Assembly: GCA_937124585.1 (NCBI GenBank)
Contig: CAKZKT010000020.1
Location: 1-45,312, forward strand
DNA from: an uncultured Anaerolineae bacterium
Lineage (GTDB): Bacteria; Chloroflexota; Anaerolineae; CG2-30-64-16
Direction: 5' to 3'
DNA: 45,312 nucleotides
This document shows, piece after piece, positions 19,000 to 27,892 of this stretch. How positions within the stretch are numbered: position 1 is the first letter of the stretch; each line of letters opens with the position of its first letter. The notes beneath the pieces are model-generated. The model ran no database searches, was not told where the DNA came from, and saw nothing but the letters and a program-made list of their open reading frames with translations. Made by a program: the position numbers and the translations under genes.

Positions 19000-21900
19000 A
19001 TGGACGAGCACACCGCAGAAGAGTGGGGCAGCCGGCCGATCACGCCAGGCCAGACGCCGGTCGGCCCATCGTTGCAATCGCACGATCAGCCCAGGCCGCA
19101 AGCCGACGCGCCGCGGGTGTATGCCCGCGCGACGCTTCCGCCGCCAGGCCGGTTGCCGGTGTCTGCCCCAGGCAACCAGGGGGCATTGCCGGTCGCCGCA
19201 GAACAGGCCGCACGCGGCGCGCACCACGCGTCGGCCGACCACCCGGCGCCAGCATCGCCGCCGACCAACACCGCGCGCGGCTGCTGGCGCGCGCTGTTGG
19301 CCCTGCTGCTCGGCATTGCCTCCGGACTCCTGGTCATCGGGATCGGCCTGGTGGGCTACGCCAGCATCGCCGCCGGCCTGCCCGCGCCCAACGAACTGCA
19401 GGCACGCGCCAGCCAGTTCAATTCCACCCTCATCTACGACCGGGCCGGCAACCTGCTGAACGAAGTCGCCGACCCGAACTATGGCCGACGCACCGCCGTG
19501 TCGCTGGATGCCATCTCGCCGCACCTCATCGCGGCCACCATCGCCACCGAGGACCCCAACTTCTACGAACACGCCGGCGTGGATCCGCTCGGCATCGCGC
19601 GCGCGATCTATTATGCCGTCAAATATCGCGATCTGGACTCGACGCCGGGCGGCAGCACCATCACGCAACAGCTGGTCAAACTGACCTTCCTCTCGCCCGA
19701 ACGCACGCTCGCCCGCAAGATCAAAGAGGCGATCCTGGCCGCGGAGATCACGCGGCGCTATCCGAAGGACAGAGTCCTGGAGATCTACCTCAACGAGATC
19801 TACTACGGCAACCTGGCCTACGGCATCGAGGCAGCCGCCGAGACCTACTTCGACAAACGCGCGACCGACCTGACCCTGGCCGAGGCGGCCTTGTTGGCCG
19901 GTTTGCCCCAGGCGCCCGCCTACTACGACCCCTACACCCGGCTGTGGAACGCCGACGGCACACCGGGCCCGGTCAAACGGCGCCAGGGCGCCGTTCTCAG
20001 CCTGATGGTGCGTCAGGGCGTCATCACTCCGGCCCAGGCCGACGCCGCCTGGCAGGAACCGCTCCAGTTCAAACCGCTGCGCCAGACCTACACCTCGAAA
20101 CATCCGCACTTCGTGCAGTACGTGCGCAGCCAGGTGGAAAAGACGCTCGGCCCAGAGCTGATGGCCAAAGGCGGCCTGCGCATTCATACGACCCTCGACC
20201 CGCGGCTCCAGGCCATTGCCGAAGAAGAGGTCGCCAGGCAGGTCAAAGCGCTGACGCTCCAGGCCGCAAGCAATGCTGCGCTGGTCGCGCTTCAGCCCAA
20301 AACCGGCGAAATCCTGGCCATGGTGGGCAGCGCGGATTTCTACAGCGAGACGATCAGCGGCCAGATCAACATGGCCATCTCGCCGCGGCAGCCCGGCTCG
20401 GCCATCAAGCCGTTCACCTACCTCGCCGCGTTCGAGATGCCCGCGGCCGTGAACCTCGATCCGAATGTCGAGAAATCGCCCCAGATCAGCGCCATCGAAC
20501 CGCCCGGCTACTGGACGCCCGCGACCGCCATCATGGACATCCACACGGAATTCCCGGACGGTGCCAATCCTCCATACGTGCCGGTCAACTACGACGAGCG
20601 CGAACATGGCCTGGTGACGGTGCGCACCGCGCTGGCGAACTCGTACAACATCCCGGCCGTGAAAACCCTGGAACATATCGGACTGGAGCGGCTGAAGGAA
20701 ATGGCGCGGCGGGTCGGCATCACAACCCTGACCCGCGCTGACTACGGGCTGTCGCTGACCCTGGGCGGCGGCGAGGTGACATTGCTGGAGATGACCGCGG
20801 CGTACGCTGTGTTGGCCAACGACGGCACGCGCGCGGCGCCCGAGGCCATCGCCTGCGTGCTGGACGCCGATAGCGTGCTGATCTGGCGCGGCAACGGCGC
20901 AGAGGAGGTCGCTGCGTGTCGGACGGCGCGCGGCGTCGCCGTCCGGCCGGTGACGCCCACCCCGCCGCGCCGTGTGCTCAACCCGCAGCACGTTTACCTG
21001 ATCACCTCGATCCTGGCGGATGCCGAAGCGCGGCGGCCGATGTTCGGCGGCTCGGCTGCCTTGCTCAGCCTGCCCGATCGCCCGGCTGCCGTCAAGACCG
21101 GCACCACCAACGATTTCCGCGATGCCTGGACGATCGGCTATACGCCCGACCTGACCGTGGGCGTCTGGGTCGGGAACGCCGACTACAAGCCGATGCAGCG
21201 AGTGGCCGGCAGCATCGGCGCGGCGCCGATCTGGCACTATGTGATGCGCCGCGGCCTGGAAGGCCGGCCCATGTTGCCGTTCAACGAACCGCCGGGCATC
21301 ATGCGGATCAAAGTGTGCGCCGATACGGGCACACTGCCCAGCGTGGCCTGCCCGGCCCAACGCGAGGAAGTCTTCGCCGCTCACCAGGGCCCGCTGCCGG
21401 CGCAATACGATCTGCATCAGCGCGTGCGCATTGACCGGGTGACGGGGCGACTGGCCACCGATCTGACCCCGCCGGAACGCATCGAGGAGCGCGACCTGAT
21501 GCTCTTCCCGGCCAAATATCGCGCCTGGGCCGAGGCGCACGGCATCCCGCAGCCGGCCATTGAGCTGCCCACGTATGCCTTCCGACCGGAGCTGCGCCTG
21601 GATGCACCCACGAACGAAGCCGAACTCTCCGGGCTGGTGGCCGTGATGGGACGCGTGCACCTGCCAGAGCCGCTGCAATGGCGACTGGAATACGGCGTCG
21701 GGCCGCAGCCCATCGGCTGGGGCACGGTCGTCGGGCCGCTCGGCGAGGAGCGGGATGGCCTGCTGGCAGAGTGGGATGCCGTGGCCGCGGTCATCCGCCA
21801 CGACGTGGACGACTTCTCATTACGGCTGGCCGCATACGACGCCAGCCTTCCGGACTATCCCGTGGCCATCTCCAACGTCGTCTATGTGCGCGTCCGGCGA

Positions 21901-22173
21901 CCGACCGCCACGCCAACCCCGACGCCGACCGCCACCCCGACCGCGACACCGACCGCCACCCCGACGGTCACGCTAACCGCGTCACCCACGGCTACGGCCA
22001 CCATCACGGTTGCGCCGGCGACCACCACGGCCACCGTCGAGCCGCCCACGGCATCGCCCACCGCGCCGCCCGAGCAGACGCCTTCGCCGACACCGGCATC
22101 GGCCACGGCCACGCCCACACCCGCCCCGGAAGTCACAGCCACATCCACCGCAACGGCCGCCGGTGCGCCCTGA
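19000..22173 (+). CDS. Class A penicillin-binding protein (glycosyltransferase GT51 plus transpeptidase)
   Basis: A bifunctional peptidoglycan synthase of 1057 residues, longer than the usual 650-850. Order: cytoplasmic Pro/Ala-rich region (1-90), one membrane anchor (about 95-122), GT51 domain with the catalytic Glu in ATEDPNFYEHAGVDPLG (about 183) and GGSTITQQLVK, then a transpeptidase with SAIK (Ser about 465), SYN (about 547) and KTGT (about 698). A beta-rich region follows (790-960), then a 90-residue tail of Thr-Pro-Thr/Ala repeats. Such tails are common on exported Chloroflexota proteins and may span or anchor in the wall. The gene begins 2 nt after the UPF0316 stop, without a clear ribosome site, suggesting coupling. 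Confidence 0.95.
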   Translation: MDEHTAEEWGSRPITPGQTPVGPSLQSHDQPRPQADAPRVYARATLPPPGRLPVSAPGNQGALPVAAEQAARGAHHASADHPAPASPPTNTARGCWRALLALLLGIASGLLVIGIGLVGYASIAAGLPAPNELQARASQFNSTLIYDRAGNLLNEVADPNYGRRTAVSLDAISPHLIAATIATEDPNFYEHAGVDPLGIARAIYYAVKYRDLDSTPGGSTITQQLVKLTFLSPERTLARKIKEAILAAEITRRYPKDRVLEIYLNEIYYGNLAYGIEAAAETYFDKRATDLTLAEAALLAGLPQAPAYYDPYTRLWNADGTPGPVKRRQGAVLSLMVRQGVITPAQADAAWQEPLQFKPLRQTYTSKHPHFVQYVRSQVEKTLGPELMAKGGLRIHTTLDPRLQAIAEEEVARQVKALTLQAASNAALVALQPKTGEILAMVGSADFYSETISGQINMAISPRQPGSAIKPFTYLAAFEMPAAVNLDPNVEKSPQISAIEPPGYWTPATAIMDIHTEFPDGANPPYVPVNYDEREHGLVTVRTALANSYNIPAVKTLEHIGLERLKEMARRVGITTLTRADYGLSLTLGGGEVTLLEMTAAYAVLANDGTRAAPEAIACVLDADSVLIWRGNGAEEVAACRTARGVAVRPVTPTPPRRVLNPQHVYLITSILADAEARRPMFGGSAALLSLPDRPAAVKTGTTNDFRDAWTIGYTPDLTVGVWVGNADYKPMQRVAGSIGAAPIWHYVMRRGLEGRPMLPFNEPPGIMRIKVCADTGTLPSVACPAQREEVFAAHQGPLPAQYDLHQRVRIDRVTGRLATDLTPPERIEERDLMLFPAKYRAWAEAHGIPQPAIELPTYAFRPELRLDAPTNEAELSGLVAVMGRVHLPEPLQWRLEYGVGPQPIGWGTVVGPLGEERDGLLAEWDAVAAVIRHDVDDFSLRLAAYDASLPDYPVAISNVVYVRVRRPTATPTPTPTATPTATPTATPTVTLTASPTATATITVAPATTTATVEPPTASPTAPPEQTPSPTPASATATPTPAPEVTATSTATAAGAP
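21901..22160 (+). repeat. Coding tandem repeat for the Pro/Thr-rich PBP tail
   Basis: Imperfect 6-12 bp repeats (ACCGCCACCCCGAC and variants) encode TATPTATPT-type sequence. They are in frame with the PBP, so this is a protein feature and not a CRISPR or intergenic repeat. It is a likely site of length variation between strains. Confidence 0.8.
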
Positions 22174-22179
22174 TGAAAA

Positions 22180-22217
22180 CGGCCCGATGGGGCGGGATCT
22201 CCCGCCCCATCGGGCCG
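22180..22217 (-). terminator. Strong intrinsic terminator of the rho-M23 operon
   Basis: CGGCCCGATGGGGCGGGA (22180-22197) is perfectly complementary to 22200-22217, giving a stem of about 17 bp with a tiny loop. Read on the minus strand it is followed by GTTTTCATC, so it acts as an intrinsic terminator for the M23 gene ending at 22276. On the plus strand it lies 6 nt after the PBP stop and could also block or protect that message. Confidence 0.8.
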
Positions 22218-22275
22218 ACGCCGCGGCCGACGCGATTTGCAGGCCAGATCTCTGTTCGGCGATTTTCAGGACTGT

Positions 22276-23388
22276 TCAGCGCAAATAATCGAAGGGGTTT
22301 TGGGGAACGCCCCACAGGCGCACCTCGAAATGCAGGTGGGGGCCGGTGGAGCGGCCGGTGGAGCCGACATGGCCGATCACGGTGCCCTGGCCGACCGAGT
22401 CGCCGGCGTTGACGAAATAGCGATTCAAATGCGCGTACAGGGTCTGGAAGCCATTGCCATGATCCAGCACAATATAGTTGCCGTAGCCCACATCGTTCCA
22501 GCCCGCTGCGACCACATAGCCGGAGTCGGCAGCGCGCACCGGGTTGCCGATATACGAGCCGATGTCAATGGCGCGGTGATACCAGAAATAACCCTGGGTA
22601 ATCGAGCCCGCGGCAGGCCAGATCATGCGCCCTGAGCCGCGACTGGCACCCTGGGGCGCGGCGCCCGTGTAGATCTGCACCTGGCGGGCGATGTAGGGCT
22701 TGCTGCCGCCCGGCACCACGATCTTCTGGCCCACTGTCAGGTTGCGATTCTTCGCCGACAGATTGTTGAGCGGAAAACCGATGATGTCTTCAGGCTTGGC
22801 CCGATATTTTTTGGCAACGCTCTCCACTGTGTCGCCGCTTTCCACGGTGTGATACACCCCGTTGACGGGCAAGACAATCAATTCTTGGCCCAGGCGCAAC
22901 AGGTCGGGGTTCTGCTCCAGGCCGTTCGCCCACATCAATGTCTCGACGTTGATATTGTACTTCTCGGCGATGCCGGACAATGTGTCGCCGGCCTCCACGG
23001 TGTGGACGAGGATTTCGACGCGAGGCCGATCGGGGATAATGGTGAAAGGCACCGCGGCGCGCACAAAGCTGCCGATCTGTGCGGCGTCGCCGTTGACCAC
23101 CGGCGGTCGCGTGTCGGTATCCTGAGCGGGTGCGCTGTCGAAGGGCGCCTCGGCGATCTCCCAATGCGGCAGCTGCAGACGGCTGAACAACAACACCGCC
23201 ACCGCGATCGTCAGGATGATCAGATGGGACGCCACCCGCACCAGCGACGTGGTGCCATCTGGCCCACGTTGGGCGAGCAACGCCTGAATGGAATGCCAAA
23301 AACGATAGCCCGGCCCCCACTCTTCGGCGGTGATCGCCGCCAGGCCTTGATCCGATAAGTCATCGCGCATAAGCGCGGAATGCTCCAT
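22276..23388 (-). CDS. Membrane-anchored LysM / M23-family peptidase
   Basis: A 370-residue envelope protein. After a cytoplasmic N-terminus (1-60) comes one membrane span (about 68-86, IILTIAVAVLLF). Two LysM peptidoglycan-binding modules follow, HTVEAGDTLSGIAEKYNIN and HTVESGDTVESVAKKYRAK. The C-terminal M23 domain has WYHRAIDIGSYIGNPVRAA (first zinc His and Asp), YGNYIVLDHGNGFQTLYAHL and GPHLHFEVR (HxH), so the zinc site is complete and the enzyme is probably an active peptidoglycan endopeptidase or an activator of one. The start at 23388 gives MEHSALMRDDL; the ribosome site is weak, and the gene begins 20 bp after the rho stop, so it is expressed from the rho promoter. Confidence 0.9.
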   Translation of the reverse strand: MEHSALMRDDLSDQGLAAITAEEWGPGYRFWHSIQALLAQRGPDGTTSLVRVASHLIILTIAVAVLLFSRLQLPHWEIAEAPFDSAPAQDTDTRPPVVNGDAAQIGSFVRAAVPFTIIPDRPRVEILVHTVEAGDTLSGIAEKYNINVETLMWANGLEQNPDLLRLGQELIVLPVNGVYHTVESGDTVESVAKKYRAKPEDIIGFPLNNLSAKNRNLTVGQKIVVPGGSKPYIARQVQIYTGAAPQGASRGSGRMIWPAAGSITQGYFWYHRAIDIGSYIGNPVRAADSGYVVAAGWNDVGYGNYIVLDHGNGFQTLYAHLNRYFVNAGDSVGQGTVIGHVGSTGRSTGPHLHFEVRLWGVPQNPFDYLR

Positions 23389-23407
23389 TCCCCGGAAATG
23401 GCTCCGG

Positions 23408-24664
<1,257 letters not shown>

Positions 24665-25013
24665 GCTTCATACTCCGTTCGGCGTGACGAACTGCCGCGC
24701 GGAAAGCGCCCTCACGGGCACGTCGCACGTCAGGGATCGAATAGCAATGATTGCGAAGCCTGGGCAGCCCTTTTTGGGCATCGCCTGTGGTGTGATCCTA
24801 TCATTGGGATTGCACCGATCCGATCGGGAACGCTCCTACCAGCACCCGAGCCGATCGCGTTGCAGGAAAACATCAATGAATTGAGGATAAAGTCCAAAAG
24901 CGGACAATTAGCCTATGTCCTTGCCGCCCTTCACGGGCCAAAAGATGCTGACTTAGTGGCTCACCGATAGCCGCTCGGGGCAGATAACGAGGACATGGTG
25001 ATGCAAAAATTAG
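24665..25013 (-). promoter_or_regulatory. rho: Long 5' leader of rho with three small GCCC/GGGC stem-loops
   Basis: About 350 nt between the predicted start and the rho ATG contain no convincing ORF. The minus-strand RNA holds three similar mini-hairpins, GCCC-N4/5-GGGC, at 24926-24938, 24767-24779 and 24708-24719. In other bacteria Rho represses its own gene by terminating in the leader; that this leader does so is an inference. The remaining bases to 25198 are the rho promoter and the downstream flank of the acidic protein gene. Confidence 0.5.
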
Positions 25014-25020
25014 TAAATCA

Positions 25021-25049
25021 AGTATACCACAATCACGACACCAGGTCAA
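25021..25049 (-). promoter_or_regulatory. Promoter of rho
   Basis: Minus strand: TTGACC (25049-25044), 17 bp, TATACT (25026-25021) preceded by TGG, an extended -10. This is among the best promoters in the window. Confidence 0.75.
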
Positions 25050-25198
25050 ATAAAGCGAAGGAGAGATTCAGCCCACAAGCCGACATCGAGCAGACAGGGC
25101 ACAGGAGAAGCTTGTTGCTCCTCCATGCCCATGCTCAAATGTACCTTTGGACGTTCTCCGAGTATACGCGTGCGAAAGAGAAGAGAGAACGGAGCCGA

Positions 25199-25516
25199 TC
25201 AACGCCGGCCACGGCCACCGGCCTCTGAAACCCAATCATCCAGATCTTCTTCCTCGTCTACCTCTTCCTCTTCCTCCTCCTCGAGGTCCTCCCACTCTTC
25301 CTCGCCCAATTCGTCCAGTTCGAGCTCTTCTTCTTCGTCTTCCCAATTCACATCTTCGGCGCGACCAGAGACCTCGAGCTCATCCGTCGTTTCCTCCGGG
25401 ATCTCCTCGTAAGTGGCGCAATAGCCCTCGCGGTCAATGCGAATCTCTTCCGCGCCACACAAACCGTTGTCCCAATTGACGCAGTCGGCGAGTTTGCAAA
25501 ACACCTTAACGGTCAT
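25199..25516 (-). CDS. Small Cys4 (DUF1540-like) protein with an extreme acidic tail
   Basis: A 105-residue protein with an excellent ribosome site (GGAGGAGG 7 nt before the ATG). Residues 1-38 carry Cys7, Cys12, Cys20 and Cys33 in the pattern C-x4-C-x7-C-x12-C with Asn14-Trp15, like the small metal-binding DUF1540 domain, though I recall that family only loosely. Residues 38-95 are almost solid Glu/Asp with Leu and Trp interspersed and a run of seven Glu. It ends SEAGGRGRR. It lies 230 bp downstream of the ATP-grasp pair on the same strand and resembles in plan the rubredoxin-like protein at the head of that operon: a Cys4 module followed by an acidic, Trp-containing tail. Function unknown; a metal-binding chaperone, nucleic-acid mimic or carrier are possibilities. 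Confidence 0.8.
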   Translation of the reverse strand: MTVKVFCKLADCVNWDNGLCGAEEIRIDREGYCATYEEIPEETTDELEVSGRAEDVNWEDEEEELELDELGEEEWEDLEEEEEEEVDEEEDLDDWVSEAGGRGRR

Positions 25517-25746
25517 GGCGTTCCTCCTCCAACGAATTTGAAGAAGTCTGCCCCCACAGGGAACGACCGCAGCGATCGCCCATTTTTACCAGACGCTGAT
25601 GCGTGGGCCGGGCCATGAAGGTCCTGCACCGCATGCCGTTCACCACCGGCCCCTGCCAGACGCCTGACGTTTGCCCATGCGGGTGGCGGCTTGGAGAATG
25701 CCACAAATCGCCGAGTTACGCAAGTTTGCGCCTGGCGCGTAGCCGC

Positions 25747-26808
25747 TCAGACCAGCCGGTGGCGCACACAAGCGGTGTGGAAAATGGCGTTGATCAGCTC
25801 ATTATAGGACATGCCCATAGCCTCGGCTTCCAGCACCAGGTCGCTCAGCCCCGGATAAAGGCCGGGCAACGGGTTGACCTCAAGGATGTAGGGCCGGTCG
25901 CCTTCTTCTGCGTCCAGGCGGAAATCCACCCGCGCCACATCCACGCAGCCGGTGACGCGGAAGACGGCCGCAGTCAGCCAGTGCAAACGGGCCAGCAGGG
26001 CGGGGCTCAACGGCGCCGGACAGAAACGATGGAAGTCGTGCGCCCATTCGGTCTTCATGCGATTGGTGTAGACGCCGCCCTCACTCGGCGGATACTTGCT
26101 GAAATCCACCTCCAGCGCGGGCAGAAAACGCAAACCGGCCTGCACGCGATCGGCCGCTTCGTCCCTGGGCACGCGGCGGGCTGCCGGCCCGCTCAGATTG
26201 CCGATGACGCCGATGGTCACCTCACGGCCGCGGATGAAGCGCTCGACCAGGATCGGCTGGCGATAGTGCGCCAGTTGCTCGGCCAGGCGGTCGCGCAGCT
26301 CGGCCTCGCTGTGCACGATCGAACTGCCGCTCACCCCCATGCCGGTGCCCTCACGGCTCGGTTTGACGAAGAGTGGGAACGTCAGATCTTCGTCGAGCGG
26401 TTCGTCAACGCGCTCAAAGACCTGGAACGGCGGCGTCGGCAGGCCATGAAACGCCAGCACGCGCTTAGTCATCGGCTTGTCCAACGTGAGCGCCAGGGTC
26501 AACACACCGCTGCCGGTGTACGGGATGCGCATCATTTCGAGCAGCGCCGGCACGTGGGACTCGCGCGAGTCGCCCCAATGCCCCTCGCAAATGTTGAAAC
26601 AGATGTCGGGCTTCAGCTTGGGCAGGGTCTCCACCAGGGAGAGATTACCTTCCAGGAAGGTTGCGCGGTGACCGCTGGCCTCCAGCGCCGCGCAGATCGC
26701 CTGGACCGTGATCGGGGAATCCAGGTCATCCCAGGCGTCCGCGGGCATACCCTCATAACGCGGCGCGTTTTGTTTCAAATTGGCCAATACGGCCACATTC
26801 AACCCCAT
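25747..26808 (-). CDS. D-Ala-D-Ala-ligase-like ATP-grasp enzyme, copy 1
   Basis: A 353-residue ATP-grasp ligase; the ATG has GGAGGAG 3 nt upstream. Family landmarks: FNICEGHWGDSRESHVPALLE, IPYTGSGVLTLALTLDKPMTKRVL split across the central domain, FPLFVKPSREGTGMGVS (ATP lysine), ILVERFIRGREVTIGVIG, and the Mg-binding end RVDFRLD...YILEVNPLPGL. The acceptor-side loop reads PGLYPGLSDLV, unlike the PGMTxxSLxP of true Ddl, and EVNT is EVNP, so the acceptor is probably not D-alanine. It forms a pair with copy 2 (14 bp upstream) in the kamA operon; no mur or fts gene is nearby. Product likely a dipeptide or another amide-linked compound. Confidence 0.85.
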   Translation of the reverse strand: MGLNVAVLANLKQNAPRYEGMPADAWDDLDSPITVQAICAALEASGHRATFLEGNLSLVETLPKLKPDICFNICEGHWGDSRESHVPALLEMMRIPYTGSGVLTLALTLDKPMTKRVLAFHGLPTPPFQVFERVDEPLDEDLTFPLFVKPSREGTGMGVSGSSIVHSEAELRDRLAEQLAHYRQPILVERFIRGREVTIGVIGNLSGPAARRVPRDEAADRVQAGLRFLPALEVDFSKYPPSEGGVYTNRMKTEWAHDFHRFCPAPLSPALLARLHWLTAAVFRVTGCVDVARVDFRLDAEEGDRPYILEVNPLPGLYPGLSDLVLEAEAMGMSYNELINAIFHTACVRHRLV

Positions 26809-26822
26809 GTCTCCTCCGAGAC

Positions 26823-27845
26823 TCAGGCCAGCCCGTAACGGGCCAGCGCGTGATTCAGGATCGTGTTGACCAGTTCGGCGTAGCTCATGCCGGCAGCGCG
26901 CGCCTGCCTGGGCAATGTGTAGCTGGGATCAATGCCCGCGATGGGGTTCACATCCAAAACATAGAGCCGGCCGTCTGCCCCCAACCGCATCTCCATGCGG
27001 CCCCAGTCGCGCAGGCCCAAAACCCGATAGACCGCCAGGGCCGTATCTTGGATGCGCGCGGCAAGCACGGGATCTACATCGGCCGGGCAGACCGTCGTGT
27101 GCATGGGCGTGAAGGCCGCCGGCGGCTCCCCGCGCACGGCAGTCACCATCTCCGCCACCGGATCATCGGGCACGAACAACACGATGCCATGTGGGTCATG
27201 AAAGACATACTCGGCGATCGGCAGCACGACCGGCGCATCGTTGCCCAGCACGCCCACGCTGAACTCGCGACCCCGGATGAACTCTTCGATCAGCAGCGGT
27301 TCGCCGTACATCTGCCAGGTCGTTTCGACCTGGCGACGTAACGCCGCGCCATCCTCCACGATCGAGGCTGGCGAAAGGCCCATGCTGGAGCCTTCGTGCA
27401 GAAGCTTGACGATCAGCGGAAAACGCAATCGCGTATCCAGAGGCGTTTTCGGCGTCTGCATAACCTGAAACGGCGGTGTGGCGATCCCGTGATACGCCAA
27501 CACCTCTTTGGTGCGCGCTTTGTCCAGACAAGTGGCCAGGGTCAAGATACCCGAACCAGTGTAGGGGATGCCAAGCATCTCGCAGAGGGCGGGCAACTGG
27601 GCCTCGCGGCTCTCACCGCGTAGTCCTTCGACCACGTTGAAGATGATGTCGGCCTGCGCTTCGAGCAGCTGGCAGCACACCCGATGATCCACATCCAGCG
27701 GGATCACCTGATGGCCGCCAGCCTCCAGCGCCGCGGTCATGGCTGCGATGGTCGTCGCGCTATCCAGCTCGGCCGTGCGATCCAATGGCCCCTGGCATAA
27801 CATCTCCGGCTTGATGAGATTGTGAGCGAGGATGACTCTCGCCAT
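26823..27845 (-). CDS. D-Ala-D-Ala-ligase-like ATP-grasp enzyme, copy 2
   Basis: A 340-residue paralogue of the next gene. It shares FNVVEGLRGESREAQLPALCE, IPYTGSGILTLATCLDKARTK, FPLIVKLLHEGSSMGLSPAS, LLIEEFIRGREFSVGVLG and the end MRLGADGRLYVLDVNPIAGI. KxxxEGSSMG is closer to standard Ddl than copy 1, but Glu of EVN is Asp (LDVNP) and the acceptor loop is AGIDPSYTLP, so specificity should differ from both Ddl and copy 1. The ATG at 27845 has AAGGCAGG upstream; it follows kamA by 47 bp. Two non-identical ligases in tandem suggest two successive couplings or a heteromeric enzyme. Confidence 0.85.
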   Translation of the reverse strand: MARVILAHNLIKPEMLCQGPLDRTAELDSATTIAAMTAALEAGGHQVIPLDVDHRVCCQLLEAQADIIFNVVEGLRGESREAQLPALCEMLGIPYTGSGILTLATCLDKARTKEVLAYHGIATPPFQVMQTPKTPLDTRLRFPLIVKLLHEGSSMGLSPASIVEDGAALRRQVETTWQMYGEPLLIEEFIRGREFSVGVLGNDAPVVLPIAEYVFHDPHGIVLFVPDDPVAEMVTAVRGEPPAAFTPMHTTVCPADVDPVLAARIQDTALAVYRVLGLRDWGRMEMRLGADGRLYVLDVNPIAGIDPSYTLPRQARAAGMSYAELVNTILNHALARYGLA

Positions 27846-27892
27846 GACCCTGCCTTTCCGGCGCGCAATCCGTGGGATTGCACCACAAAAGA

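Noticed and set aside
18994-21801. A 935-codon open frame on the minus strand
   Set aside because: It lies wholly opposite the PBP gene, whose motifs (GT51 Glu, SAIK, SYN, KTGT) are unmistakable; long antisense frames are common in GC-rich coding DNA and this one has a low-complexity Arg/Gly/His-rich product.
21901-22160. Possible CRISPR or intergenic tandem repeat
   Set aside because: The repeats are in frame inside the PBP gene, have no spacers and encode a Pro/Thr tail.
25125-25412. Ser-rich plus-strand ORF
   Set aside because: It is the complement of the Glu/Asp codons of the acidic protein gene, which has a far better ribosome site.
25747-27845. Ordinary D-alanine--D-alanine ligase (ddl) duplicates
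   Set aside because: Fold motifs match, but the acceptor loops and the EVNT motif are changed in both copies and the neighbourhood is kamA, not cell-wall genes; I therefore do not assign ddl.
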